From Bacteroidales bacterium UBA5266 (GTDB lineage: Bacteria; Bacteroidota; Bacteroidia; Bacteroidales; WCHB1-69), in NCBI GenBank assembly GCA_002411545.1, contig DHTG01000020.1, forward strand, positions 1-17,682: a stretch of 17,682 nt of DNA, in the 5' to 3' direction. The translations under genes were made by a program, and so were the position numbers. This document shows, piece after piece, positions 1-7,284 of this stretch. The stretch's first letter is position 1. Each line of letters begins with the position of its first letter. Under the pieces are notes generated by a model. It worked only from the letters and a program-made list of their open reading frames with translations. It was not told where the DNA came from and ran no database searches.

Positions 1-775
1 ATTTTAAAACAAAAGGCAGGCTTTCTTTATTCTCTTCATATTCCTTTATTAAAAGCTGGCGCAAGTTTTCATTATGTAATATGGACATGCACATGGCTCC
101 CTGAGCACGTAATAAACGCTCTTCTTTATCCAATCCGAAATTTAGCGGATAGAGACTTTTTAATCCATCAATTAGAATTTTTTTGGTGTTAAATTCATTG
201 TCAGCATCGTAATAATTCAAGATTGTTACGATACAAAAAGTTTCCATAAAGGGCTTTCTTACTTTTTGTGTAGATGCTATCAGATTAATCTCCGAACAGA
301 CTTTCCCTACAAAATGTCCTTCGTTATTGATTCTCTGTATCATGAAATATTTTACGGCAATATCCATTAAGGTATTAATGTGAATTACATCTTTTTTAAG
401 GGTATTATTGATGGTTTTATCCGTCCATTCATTGAGTAATGCATGAAAAACACTATCCATTTGTAAGCGTAAAAAATATTCTTTTTCTATTGCAATAGTG
501 TCTTCCCATTCTGATAAATCATGGGTTTGTATGGTGGAAAAAGTATGTAATAACTCATCAATGTATTGATAATTTCCACAAAGCGGAGCATTTACCAAAG
601 GAGCGTAACATGTTGTATCATTAATTTTAGCACATGAAACAACAATGCTTTGACTTTCATCAAATGTAATTTTTTTTACCCTTATAAAATCACTGTAAGC
701 ATTGCCAATATTACAATACTGTGCATTTGATTGCACTGATAATGAAAGCATCGAAACAATTAATAATTTTTTCAT
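1..775 (-). CDS. Secreted protein of unknown function, C-terminus beyond window edge
   Basis: An open frame of about 258 codons starts at ATG 775 and runs without a stop to the left edge, so the C-terminus is missing. The protein begins MKKLLIVSMLSLSVQSNAQ, a typical signal peptide with likely cleavage after NA or just before the Q. The mature part is soluble-looking, with several cysteines (for example SCAKINDTTCY and PLCGNYQY) and mostly helical-looking sequence; no lipobox and no membrane helix are visible. A -7 box at 805-812 and an A/G-rich stretch before the ATG support this start and suggest transcription separate from recN upstream. I do not recognise the family. It is probably periplasmic or exported. 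That it is a gene is well supported by the long open frame and signal peptide; its function is unknown. Confidence 0.75.
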   Translation of the reverse strand, partial: MKKLLIVSMLSLSVQSNAQYCNIGNAYSDFIRVKKITFDESQSIVVSCAKINDTTCYAPLVNAPLCGNYQYIDELLHTFSTIQTHDLSEWEDTIAIEKEYFLRLQMDSVFHALLNEWTDKTINNTLKKDVIHINTLMDIAVKYFMIQRINNEGHFVGKVCSEINLIASTQKVRKPFMETFCIVTILNYYDADNEFNTKKILIDGLKSLYPLNFGLDKEERLLRAQGAMCMSILHNENLRQLLIKEYEENKESLPFVLK

Positions 776-804
776 TATAGTCCTTTTTTAGTGTTTAATT
801 TTTG

Positions 805-812
805 CAAAAGTA
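805..812 (-). promoter_or_regulatory. -7 promoter box for the left-edge secreted protein gene
   Basis: On the minus strand this reads TACTTTTG, a full match to the Bacteroidota -7 consensus TAnnTTTG. It lies 30 bases upstream of the ATG at 775. The nearest upstream TTG (-33 element) is 28 bases away, longer than usual, so the -33 element is weak or absent. Confidence 0.55.
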
Positions 813-850
813 CATAAAAGATATTGTTTAGATAAATAGACAAAAGTTTT

Positions 851-878
851 TTATATATAAATGCATTTGCATATATAA
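851..878. repeat. AT-rich inverted repeat downstream of recN
   Basis: TTATATAT (851-858) pairs with ATATATAA (871-878) around a 12-base loop, and the loop region also holds the palindrome AAATGCATTT (859-868). It lies just after the recN stop. No U-tract follows the stem on the minus strand, so it is not a standard terminator; it could stabilise or weakly terminate the recN transcript. Confidence 0.3.
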
Positions 879-898
879 GAAGTAAGTAATACAAATAC

Positions 899-2548
899 TT
901 ATCCATTGATGAGTTGTTTAGCTGCAGAAAGGGATGATTCTGTTATTTTTTCATTACTTATCATTTTGGCAATTTCGCTTATATGTTCAAGATGTGTTAG
1001 TTTTTTGATGTTGGAATATGTTTCCCCTTTAATTACTTCTTTAAACACGACATAATGATTTTTAGCTTTAGCGGCGATTTGAGGCACATGGCTTATTGCA
1101 ATTATTTGGCTATAAGTAGCAAGTTTTTGCATCACTTTCCCCATTTTTGCCGAGATTTCGCCGGATACTCCGCTATCTATTTCATCAAAAATAATGGTTG
1201 GAAGAACATTTTTTTCAGAGATAAGCGATTTTAATGCTAACATCACGCGGGACAATTCTCCTCCAGAAGCACTTTTTTCTAAGGTTTGCATTTCCGTTCC
1301 GGGATTGGCCGTAAACCAAAATACCACTTTATCCAAACCCGCAGCATGGAAATGTTCACTTTTTTCCATCCGAATATCAAAATGTGCCGACGGCATATGC
1401 AAGACTTGCAATACATGTTGCAAATCTGTTTCCATTTTCTTTAATACCGCTTTTCGTTTGTCTGACAACAAAGTGGCCTTTTGATATAATATTTGCTTTT
1501 CATTTTCTATTTGTAGAAGCATGTGTTGTTTTTCTTCTTCAGCATGTTCTATACGTTCCAAGACTTCTGCCAGATGATTTTGAATAGCCATTAAATCTGC
1601 TTCGGTACTTACTTTATGTTTCTGTTGAAGTGTATATAATACATCTAAACGTTGATTGATTTGCTCAATGCGTTGCGGATTGTGCTGTGTGTTTTCATTG
1701 ATTTTATGGATTTCAAAAACGATATCTTTTAATTCAATAATCTGTGATTGAAGCCTTTTTGAAAGTTCTTCTATACCTTCATCATATTTACTGATTTGCA
1801 ATAAACGATTTACATTTTCTTGTAATAAGGACAATAGGTTAGTATCTCCTTCTGCAAAATGGTAAGCTACGGCATACAATTGTTGTTTTATTTCTTCGGC
1901 ATTTGAAAGCAATCCCAATTCATGTTCCAACTCTTGTTGTTCGCCCGATTGTAAATTAGCTTCTTCCAATTCCTTATATAAGAACTCCCAGTAATCTTTA
2001 TCCTGTGAACTTACATTGTTAAACAGCAGCTGATATTCTTTTTGCAGAGCAAGGTATTTTTTATACAAAGCTTTAAATTCCGATGTTTCCTTTTGTAATC
2101 CGGCGTATTGATCAATGAGTTTTAATTGAAATTCTTTGTTTTGTAATAATAAGTTTGTGTTTTGCAAATGAATATCCATTAAAAATTCGCCGATTTTTTT
2201 TAATATACTCAGTGAAACAGGGGTATCATTAATAAAGGAACGTGATTTTGCTTGCGGGGTGATTTCTCTACGAATAATGCATACCTCATCATAATCGAGA
2301 TCGTTTTCGTCGAAGAAGTCTTTTAATTCATAATCTGTTATTCGAAATTCAGCTTCGATGATACTTTTTTTTGTTTTATCAAACAGGAGTGAGGTATCGG
2401 CTCTTTGTCCACTTAAAAGAGCGAGGGCACCCAGAAGGATGGATTTTCCCGCTCCTGTTTCGCCGGTAATCACCGAAAAGCCATCTTCAAAATCAATGGA
2501 TAAATGCTTTATGAGCGTATAATTTTCTATATTTAGATGTTGTAACAT
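899..2548 (-). CDS. recN: DNA repair protein RecN
   Basis: RecN is an SMC-like ATPase that acts early in recombinational repair of DNA double-strand breaks. The 549-residue length is normal for the family. The N-terminal half of the ATPase starts at once (MLQHLNIENYTLIKHL) and has Walker A GETGAGKS at residues 29-36. A long charged coiled-coil region fills the middle (about 150-380). The C-terminal half has the ABC signature SGGELSRVM from residue 428 and Walker B TIIFDE at 451-456, followed by DSGVSGEIS and the H-loop region AISHVPQIA. It is the last gene of the bamD-rpoZ-coaBC-DUF4835 operon, 23 bases after DUF4835. No separate promoter was seen. All key motifs are intact. Confidence 0.97.
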   Translation of the reverse strand: MLQHLNIENYTLIKHLSIDFEDGFSVITGETGAGKSILLGALALLSGQRADTSLLFDKTKKSIIEAEFRITDYELKDFFDENDLDYDEVCIIRREITPQAKSRSFINDTPVSLSILKKIGEFLMDIHLQNTNLLLQNKEFQLKLIDQYAGLQKETSEFKALYKKYLALQKEYQLLFNNVSSQDKDYWEFLYKELEEANLQSGEQQELEHELGLLSNAEEIKQQLYAVAYHFAEGDTNLLSLLQENVNRLLQISKYDEGIEELSKRLQSQIIELKDIVFEIHKINENTQHNPQRIEQINQRLDVLYTLQQKHKVSTEADLMAIQNHLAEVLERIEHAEEEKQHMLLQIENEKQILYQKATLLSDKRKAVLKKMETDLQHVLQVLHMPSAHFDIRMEKSEHFHAAGLDKVVFWFTANPGTEMQTLEKSASGGELSRVMLALKSLISEKNVLPTIIFDEIDSGVSGEISAKMGKVMQKLATYSQIIAISHVPQIAAKAKNHYVVFKEVIKGETYSNIKKLTHLEHISEIAKMISNEKITESSLSAAKQLING

Positions 2549-2571
2549 GCCAATACTTTACTAAAATAATT

Positions 2572-3462
2572 TTATTTCAGCAATTTAGCATATTTCGACT
2601 CATTCAGGGGATCCATCTGTTTGAGGAGTTCATAGGCACGATTGCGCTTTTCATCCGAAGCACCGGAAAAAACATTGACAAACTCATCACTTTTGGCAGT
2701 GAAAATAAGTGTATACATCAAAACTCCGTATTTCGTTTTATTAAATCCGTTCAATTCTTCCATTGCTTTTAAAATATTATCCAGGGCTTGATCTATATCT
2801 TTATGCATCAAATCCAATCCTTGCCTATGATATGAATAATAAAAAGAGCGTATGGCGTTATAGGATGGATTGGTCATATTTTCTATCAACCAATAACGAC
2901 TTCTTTTCTCTCCGGAGTTCCATCCGGGTCCACGTGATTGAGAATAATTAATAATCGCTTGAGATTGATTATAAAATGCACTACCGCCTTGGGGTGAAAA
3001 GGAATCAAAGTGTAAGCCCAGAAACAAATTCATATAAAATCCTATGATGGCAGTCAAATCCCATTGAAAACTATTGTCATCATAATCAAAAGGTTGATTC
3101 AATGTGTAGGTAAATGATATATCATTGTCTTGATAGGTAAATAAAGAAGACGAATAGCTGGAGTTAAAAACCGGTCTGCTCAATTGGACCATCAGCTTTC
3201 CGAAACACTTTCCTTCTGATGTGGCACTTTCAATGATTAGATTTACATTACATTCAATCTTCTCTTCGTTTTTTAAATTATAATTTGACCATTTTCGTTC
3301 GTTAATAAAGGAAGCAAGTTCCTGTTCTAATGTTGTAAAAGGAGTTTTATCGGCACCGGTTAATTTCTGTGTATTTACTGTTACACGAGCTTTAAATTCT
3401 TGGGTAAAACAAGTATTTATGAGTCCGGTTAATAATAAAACACTTATTAACAATCGTTTCAT
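2572..3462 (-). CDS. DUF4835 family protein (PorD-type, T9SS-associated)
   Basis: This 296-residue exported protein starts MKRLLISVLLLTGLINTCFTQ, a signal peptide with likely cleavage near the TQ. The mature sequence resembles the DUF4835 family of Bacteroidota: an early region with VTVNTQKL, a central IIESATSEGKCFGKLMVQLSRPVF segment (here 88-112), the conserved FQWDLTAIIGFYMNL stretch and later YNAIRSFYYSYHRQGLDLM. This family sits next to coaBC and recN in many Bacteroidota and, as I recall, is now often named PorD and tied to the type IX secretion system; that link is from memory of the family, not visible here. It lies 11 bases after coaBC and 23 before recN, so it is surely co-transcribed. 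The family call is firm; the precise role is not. Confidence 0.88.
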   Translation of the reverse strand: MKRLLISVLLLTGLINTCFTQEFKARVTVNTQKLTGADKTPFTTLEQELASFINERKWSNYNLKNEEKIECNVNLIIESATSEGKCFGKLMVQLSRPVFNSSYSSSLFTYQDNDISFTYTLNQPFDYDDNSFQWDLTAIIGFYMNLFLGLHFDSFSPQGGSAFYNQSQAIINYSQSRGPGWNSGEKRSRYWLIENMTNPSYNAIRSFYYSYHRQGLDLMHKDIDQALDNILKAMEELNGFNKTKYGVLMYTLIFTAKSDEFVNVFSGASDEKRNRAYELLKQMDPLNESKYAKLLK

Positions 3463-3473
3463 TGATTTATGAT

Positions 3474-4676
3474 TTAAAGGTTAATTTTTAACATAATATG
3501 TTTAACTATCTCTTCGGCAACACGTTTTTTCGATTGTAGCGGAATTTCATGGAGACTAAGATCCGAATCAATAAGCTTGACTTTGTTGGTTGGGACACCG
3601 AATCCAGCCCCTTTGTCGTGTAAAGAATTCAATACTATACAATCTAAGTTTTTGGTTTGTAATTTATGTTTGGCATTTTCCAATTCATGATCGGTTTCTA
3701 AAGCGAAACCGACAATGTATTGATTTTTCTTTTTTTGTGTAGCTAATGTTTTTAGTATATCAACAGTAGGCTTTAATTCAATAGAAAGTGTTTTGTTTTC
3801 TTTTTTTAGTTTCTTTTGAATTTTTTGTACAGGAGTATAATCCGCTACGGCAGCTGCCATGACAATGATATCAGCTGTTTCGGCCAAAGGGAGGCATGTT
3901 TCATACATTTGCTGTGCAGATATAACATCGATTCGTCGTATGAGAGGATGTCTGGTTTGCAAATGGGTTGTACCTGTAACCAAATCAACGGAAATTCCTT
4001 TTTCGGCAAGTGCTTCGGCTATAGAAAATCCCATTAAACCTGAAGAATGATTTCCAATAAATCGGACCGCATCAATGGATTCATAGGTAGGTCCTGCAGT
4101 TACTAAAGCCCTGAAATTCTTTGTGTTTGTTTCACTGTTAAGAAAGAGAATAATTTGATCGTAAATATCCTGAGCTTCAGCCATACGACCTTTTCCTTCG
4201 GTTTGGCAGGCCAGAAAGCCTTCTTCCGGTTCCAGTATATGGATACCATTATCTTTCAGATATTTCAAATTCTTTTGAACAGAAAAATGAAGATACATGT
4301 TCTCATTCATCGATGGTGCCAAAAAAAGAGGTTTATGAAACGCTAACAAGAGCGTACTGAGGGCATCGTCAGCAATACCGGAAGCCAATTTTCCGATGCA
4401 ATTGGCTGTTGCAGGGGCTACAATTGCAACATCAGCCCACTGAGCCAAAGAGATATGCTCTACTTTACGCTCAAGAGGCAGGGCAAATGTGTCGCAATAA
4501 AGGCTGTTATTACTAAGGGTTTCTATGCTTAAAGGGGTAACAAATTCCAAGGCATTGTGTGTGGCTGCAACTTTGACTTCATGTCCCGACTTGACAAACA
4601 AACGAATAAGAGATAAAGTTTTATACGCTGCTATACCTCCACTTATACCTATTAATATGTTCTTTTTTTCATTCAA
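3474..4676 (-). CDS. coaBC: Bifunctional phosphopantothenoylcysteine decarboxylase / phosphopantothenate-cysteine ligase
   Basis: CoaBC carries out two steps of coenzyme A synthesis: it joins cysteine to 4'-phosphopantothenate (CoaB) and decarboxylates the product to 4'-phosphopantetheine (CoaC). The flavin-binding CoaC half comes first: GISGGIAAYK at residues 10-19, catalytic His74 in VEHISLA, the substrate motif PSMNENMY at 121-128, and the flap with Cys157 in GFLACQTEGKGRM. The CoaB half follows: TAGPTYESID (193-202), NHSSGLMG (209-216), AAAVADY (274-280) and the lysine-rich KIQKKLKK loop. The 400-residue length is normal. It starts 10 bases after rpoZ ends and lies 11 bases before DUF4835, within the bamD operon. 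All expected active-site residues are present. Confidence 0.97.
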   Translation of the reverse strand: MNEKKNILIGISGGIAAYKTLSLIRLFVKSGHEVKVAATHNALEFVTPLSIETLSNNSLYCDTFALPLERKVEHISLAQWADVAIVAPATANCIGKLASGIADDALSTLLLAFHKPLFLAPSMNENMYLHFSVQKNLKYLKDNGIHILEPEEGFLACQTEGKGRMAEAQDIYDQIILFLNSETNTKNFRALVTAGPTYESIDAVRFIGNHSSGLMGFSIAEALAEKGISVDLVTGTTHLQTRHPLIRRIDVISAQQMYETCLPLAETADIIVMAAAVADYTPVQKIQKKLKKENKTLSIELKPTVDILKTLATQKKKNQYIVGFALETDHELENAKHKLQTKNLDCIVLNSLHDKGAGFGVPTNKVKLIDSDLSLHEIPLQSKKRVAEEIVKHIMLKINL

Positions 4677-4686
4677 AACCTAAGGT

Positions 4687-5010
4687 TTATTCTTCCGGTC
4701 TTCTGAAATAGATTTGTTTATCCAAATACTCTTGAATCGCTGATAAAGTCGGCTTAGGCATTTGTTCATAGTGACGGGCTAAATCTATTTGCTCTCTGTT
4801 TTCGAGTATTTCTTCCATCGTATCACGACCTGTCGCAAATTCTTTCATCTTATCGGCAAGTTCCTCTTTCATATCTAAGGCAATCTGATTAGCTCTTTTG
4901 GAAATCACTACCACTGCTTCGTATAAATTACCGGTTTGTTCATCGAAAGTATTGATATCTCTGGTGATGGCTAAAGTATTTGTTTTATGCTTTTTATGAT
5001 CCGTTGACAT
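4687..5010 (-). CDS. rpoZ: DNA-directed RNA polymerase omega subunit (Bacteroidota type)
   Basis: Omega is the small subunit that helps fold and assemble the beta-prime subunit of RNA polymerase. The 107-residue protein has the characteristic helix TGNLYEAVVVISKRANQI at about residues 26-43, which matches the omega core (a Y-E-A-V-x-x-x-x-K-R-A-x-Q-I pattern). Bacteroidota omegas diverge in their N- and C-terminal parts, as seen here. The conserved position between bamD and coaBC supports the call. It follows bamD by 30 bases and precedes coaBC by 10. Confidence 0.88.
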   Translation of the reverse strand: MSTDHKKHKTNTLAITRDINTFDEQTGNLYEAVVVISKRANQIALDMKEELADKMKEFATGRDTMEEILENREQIDLARHYEQMPKPTLSAIQEYLDKQIYFRRPEE

Positions 5011-5040
5011 AATATATTATTTATAATTTCTTAAATTTAC

Positions 5041-5922
5041 TTATTTATTTTCTGCTATTAACTTTGCGATTTTCTTTTCGGCATCTAAGGCCATTTTTTC
5101 GGCATCTGCTACATATTGTGATTGTGGGTATTTTGCTTGTAATTTATTTTTAACATCTATTACTGCCTGAAAACGTTCCACCTTTTTATATTCCACACTC
5201 TTGGATGCATATTCATAATTATTTTTCACCCAAATAAAATATGCCTCTTCCATATAGGGGGAATCTGGAAAATTCCTGCTTAAGTTTTGAAATGCCACTT
5301 GAGCTGATTTGTATTTTTCGGTCCTATAATACATTTCAGCAATGGAAAAATCTTTTTTCGCCAATTTATTGCGTATAGCATCCATCATGGAATTTACTTC
5401 TTCTGTATATTTACTTGTCGGATAATAATTGACAAATAGCTCCAAATTATTCATTGCCAAATAAGAATCTGTTTGGTCTAAATTATAAGCCGGTGCATTC
5501 AAAAAATAGGCTTTGGCTCGTAAAAAGGCGGCTTCTTCGGCACGCAGACTTTGCGGATATTTTTTCATGTAATCGTTGAAATAATATGCAGCAATAAGAT
5601 AGTCTTTGTTTTGATAATAACTACTTGCAAAGAAAAACAAGATGGAATCGCCTTGTTCGGTAGTCATAAATAAGGGATATATTTCTTCAAATAATTGAGA
5701 AGCCGTTAAATAAGCACCTTTATTGTAATAGGCTTTGGCTGCCTCATATTTAGCTTCTTTGGTCTTATATTTTCTGAATTTACGATTCGTGCTTTTGGTT
5801 TCCTTAGTCTTGATCGACTTTTCCTTACGATCCTTCGGTTTGCTTTGCTGTTGGGCAAACACAGGAATAACCATCATACTTAATGATAGTAATAAAAGAC
5901 ATACAAACTGTTTTTTAAACAT
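5041..5922 (-). CDS. bamD: Outer membrane protein assembly factor BamD, non-lipidated form
   Basis: BamD is a TPR protein of the BAM complex, which inserts beta-barrel proteins into the outer membrane. I place the start at ATG 5922 (MFKKQFVCLL), giving 293 residues. A GTG 45 bases upstream is in frame but overlaps the -7 box at 5956-5963 and would lie upstream of the transcription start. The signal peptide ends VIPVFAQQQ. It has no lipobox cysteine before the mature part, whereas BamD is usually an outer-membrane lipoprotein. A very basic stretch follows (about 27-55, rich in K, R, T and S), then TPR-like helical repeats such as YEAAKAYYNKGAYLTASQLF, YLIAAYYFNDYMKKYPQS and YKSAQVAFQNLSRNFPDS. 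It is the first gene of the operon. Identity rests on the TPR pattern and on the neighbours. Confidence 0.85.
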   Translation of the reverse strand: MFKKQFVCLLLLSLSMMVIPVFAQQQSKPKDRKEKSIKTKETKSTNRKFRKYKTKEAKYEAAKAYYNKGAYLTASQLFEEIYPLFMTTEQGDSILFFFASSYYQNKDYLIAAYYFNDYMKKYPQSLRAEEAAFLRAKAYFLNAPAYNLDQTDSYLAMNNLELFVNYYPTSKYTEEVNSMMDAIRNKLAKKDFSIAEMYYRTEKYKSAQVAFQNLSRNFPDSPYMEEAYFIWVKNNYEYASKSVEYKKVERFQAVIDVKNKLQAKYPQSQYVADAEKMALDAEKKIAKLIAENK

Positions 5923-5955
5923 TTGTAATTTTTCGATTTTAATTTTTAAAGCCTG

Positions 5956-5963
5956 CAAAAATA
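5956..5963 (-). promoter_or_regulatory. -7 promoter box of the bamD-rpoZ-coaBC-DUF4835-recN operon
   Basis: The minus strand reads TATTTTTG, matching TAnnTTTG, 33 bases upstream of the chosen bamD ATG. No clear TTG is seen at the -33 distance. It is the only convincing promoter found for the five-gene operon, since all internal gaps are 30 bases or less. Confidence 0.6.
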
Positions 5964-6035
5964 ACACTTTTTTTGATACCTATATAGTTTTTATTACATA
6001 AAATTATGTATTCATATAACTGTATCGATTCAGTT

Positions 6036-6057
6036 TTATTGTTCCAAAAAACAATAA
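6036..6057. repeat. Inverted repeat in the divergent bamD / yjdI-like intergenic region
   Basis: TTATTGTT (6036-6043) is the reverse complement of AACAATAA (6050-6057), with a six-base CCAAAA loop. It lies between the two outward-facing -7 boxes (5956-5963 minus, 6172-6179 plus), in an otherwise featureless 230-base region. It could be an operator or a transcript hairpin; no T-run marks it as a terminator. Confidence 0.3.
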
Positions 6058-6171
6058 TTTCGATTAGGAAAGACTAAAGAATGCGAAAGAAATCCCATAT
6101 GCTCCACCGAATTTGATGAACACCTCGCCGTAAAGTAGGTATAAAAAATCATTTTTTAACATATTTTTTTG

Positions 6172-6179
6172 TATTTTTG
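6172..6179 (+). promoter_or_regulatory. -7 promoter box for the 4Fe-4S protein gene
   Basis: TATTTTTG matches TAnnTTTG and lies 18 bases upstream of the ATG at 6198, which would give a leader of roughly 10 bases. No good TTG is present at the -33 distance. Confidence 0.6.
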
Positions 6180-6197
6180 CACCTTAATTCTTAAAAA

Positions 6198-6431
6198 ATG
6201 GAAATTGTAAAGAAATACACCAACGGTGAGATAACCATAGTATGGAAACCTAAATTATGCACTTTTGCTACTTATTGTTTTAAATTAAGTCCGACTGTTT
6301 TTAAACCCAAAGAAAGACCTTGGATACAGCCCGAAAATGAATCAACTAAAAAAATGATTTCTACTATCGAAAAATGTCCTTCCGGTGCCTTGACATATTA
6401 CTATAATACAGAAAAACAATCTGATGAATAA
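6198..6431 (+). CDS. YjdI-type divergent 4Fe-4S mono-cluster protein
   Basis: This 77-residue protein matches the small Fer4_19 / YjdI family. The pattern is IVWKPKLC (Cys21), Cys27 at the family's usual spacing of six, VFKPKERPWIQPENES (34-49) and EKCPSGAL (Cys60). The three cysteines would help hold one iron-sulfur cluster; the cellular role is not known. As I recall the family, the first cysteine is normally followed by x-H-S (C-x-H-S); here it reads CTFATYC, with Phe instead of His. An AAAAA stretch rather than a Shine-Dalgarno sequence precedes the ATG. YjdI-type genes are often adjacent to a YjdJ-type acetyltransferase; here that gene is found 1.4 kb further on (7803-8105). Confidence 0.88.
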   Translation: MEIVKKYTNGEITIVWKPKLCTFATYCFKLSPTVFKPKERPWIQPENESTKKMISTIEKCPSGALTYYYNTEKQSDE

Positions 6432-6511
6432 GAGAGACTTTTGTTTTAATTCCCTATACATTCTTTTTTTTAATTTTTTTTAAAAACAAATTTTATTTTT
6501 CATATTTTATC

Positions 6512-6519
6512 TATTTTTG
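6512..6519 (+). promoter_or_regulatory. -7 promoter box for the lipoprotein gene
   Basis: TATTTTTG matches TAnnTTTG and is followed by TGTGC. It lies 147 bases upstream of the lipoprotein ATG, so the transcript would have a leader of about 140 bases. No clear TTG at -33. Confidence 0.45.
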
Positions 6520-6520
6520 T

Positions 6521-6656
6521 GTGCAAAACAGCACGTGTACACTTTGATGATATGCACCATAAAATTAAATATAATACACTTATTATAAAGGCAATACTAA
6601 TTCTAATTTGATTTATTATGTATCAGAAAGTGCGGCGTCAGCACGATAAACTCTGA
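6521..6656 (+). promoter_or_regulatory. Structured 5' leader of the lipoprotein gene
   Basis: Two short hairpins with the same stem bracket the leader. At its start GTGC (6521-6524) pairs with GCAC (6531-6534), followed by the palindrome GTGTACAC (6535-6542). At its end TCAGA (6623-6627) pairs with TCTGA (6652-6656), enclosing GTGC (6630-6633) paired with GCAC (6641-6644). The second structure ends 9 bases before the start codon, where it could affect ribosome access. It matches no riboswitch class I recognise. The pairing is seen in the sequence; the regulatory role is inferred. Confidence 0.3.
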
Positions 6657-6665
6657 CAATTCATT

Positions 6666-7211
6666 ATGAAAACACCATGTATCTATTTTTCAGTATGTAT
6701 TTTCTTATTAATGTTGACCTCCTGTGATAAAAAAGAAGATGTCGACGATAAAACTACGTATACTAACATTACACGCTCTATCGTGTCCTGCATTTCCGAC
6801 ATTCACAATCAAAACCTTGCCGGAAGACCTACAGGTGCTCAAAACATGACAGTCGGTGGCCCCTTAGGAGGTGAGGTAATCATTGAAGGCTCTACCGGAG
6901 TAGCCGATAACGGAATATCCACCATGGATTTGAATTATACCTTAAGCGGTGTGAATTACATTTTTGTTTCTCAATATTATACGACTAATATCACCCTGAA
7001 TGGAGTCATTAACGAAAAAGGCAGTTTTAATAGCGAAACACAATATGTGAGCATTAACTATAGTTCTAGTAATTTGCAAATAAGCGGTTCCATTTATTAT
7101 TCCAAAAACGATAAAGTATCGCGCACCATCAACGAAAGTGGCAGTGTAAGCATTAATCGATCCTGGAGCACAACCAACGGGTATGTATTTGGACAAACCG
7201 TAACCTATTAA
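6666..7211 (+). CDS. Putative surface-exposed lipoprotein of unknown function
   Basis: The 181-residue protein begins with a lipoprotein signal, MKTPCIYFSVCIFLLMLTSC, with the lipidated Cys at residue 20 after the lipobox LTSC. The mature start CDKKEDVDD is rich in K, D and E right after the cysteine. In Bacteroidota such acidic motifs act as a signal for export to the outer leaflet of the outer membrane, so surface display is likely though inferred. The rest (about 45-181) is rich in S, T, N, Y and G with alternating patterns such as IISGSIYYSKND-like and SVSINRSWSTTNGY strands, suggesting a beta-rich fold. No enzyme motif is visible and I do not recognise the family. It has its own -7 box (6512-6519) and stands between the YjdI-like gene and the exonuclease. 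Confidence 0.8.
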   Translation: MKTPCIYFSVCIFLLMLTSCDKKEDVDDKTTYTNITRSIVSCISDIHNQNLAGRPTGAQNMTVGGPLGGEVIIEGSTGVADNGISTMDLNYTLSGVNYIFVSQYYTTNITLNGVINEKGSFNSETQYVSINYSSSNLQISGSIYYSKNDKVSRTINESGSVSINRSWSTTNGYVFGQTVTY

Positions 7212-7261
7212 CCGTCTTAATAAAATTTTCATGTGATTATCGAACTCAGTCTGATTTTTTA

Positions 7262-7269
7262 TAATTTTG
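7262..7269 (+). promoter_or_regulatory. -7 promoter box for the exonuclease gene
   Basis: TAATTTTG matches TAnnTTTG and lies 15 bases before the ATG at 7285. Its last bases form an in-frame TTG (7267-7269), which cannot be the start if this box is used; that decides the start of the next gene. Confidence 0.55.
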
Positions 7270-7284
7270 TACGAAAACAAAGCC

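Noticed and set aside
851..878. recN terminator
   Set aside because: The stem is all A/T and no T-run follows on the minus strand.
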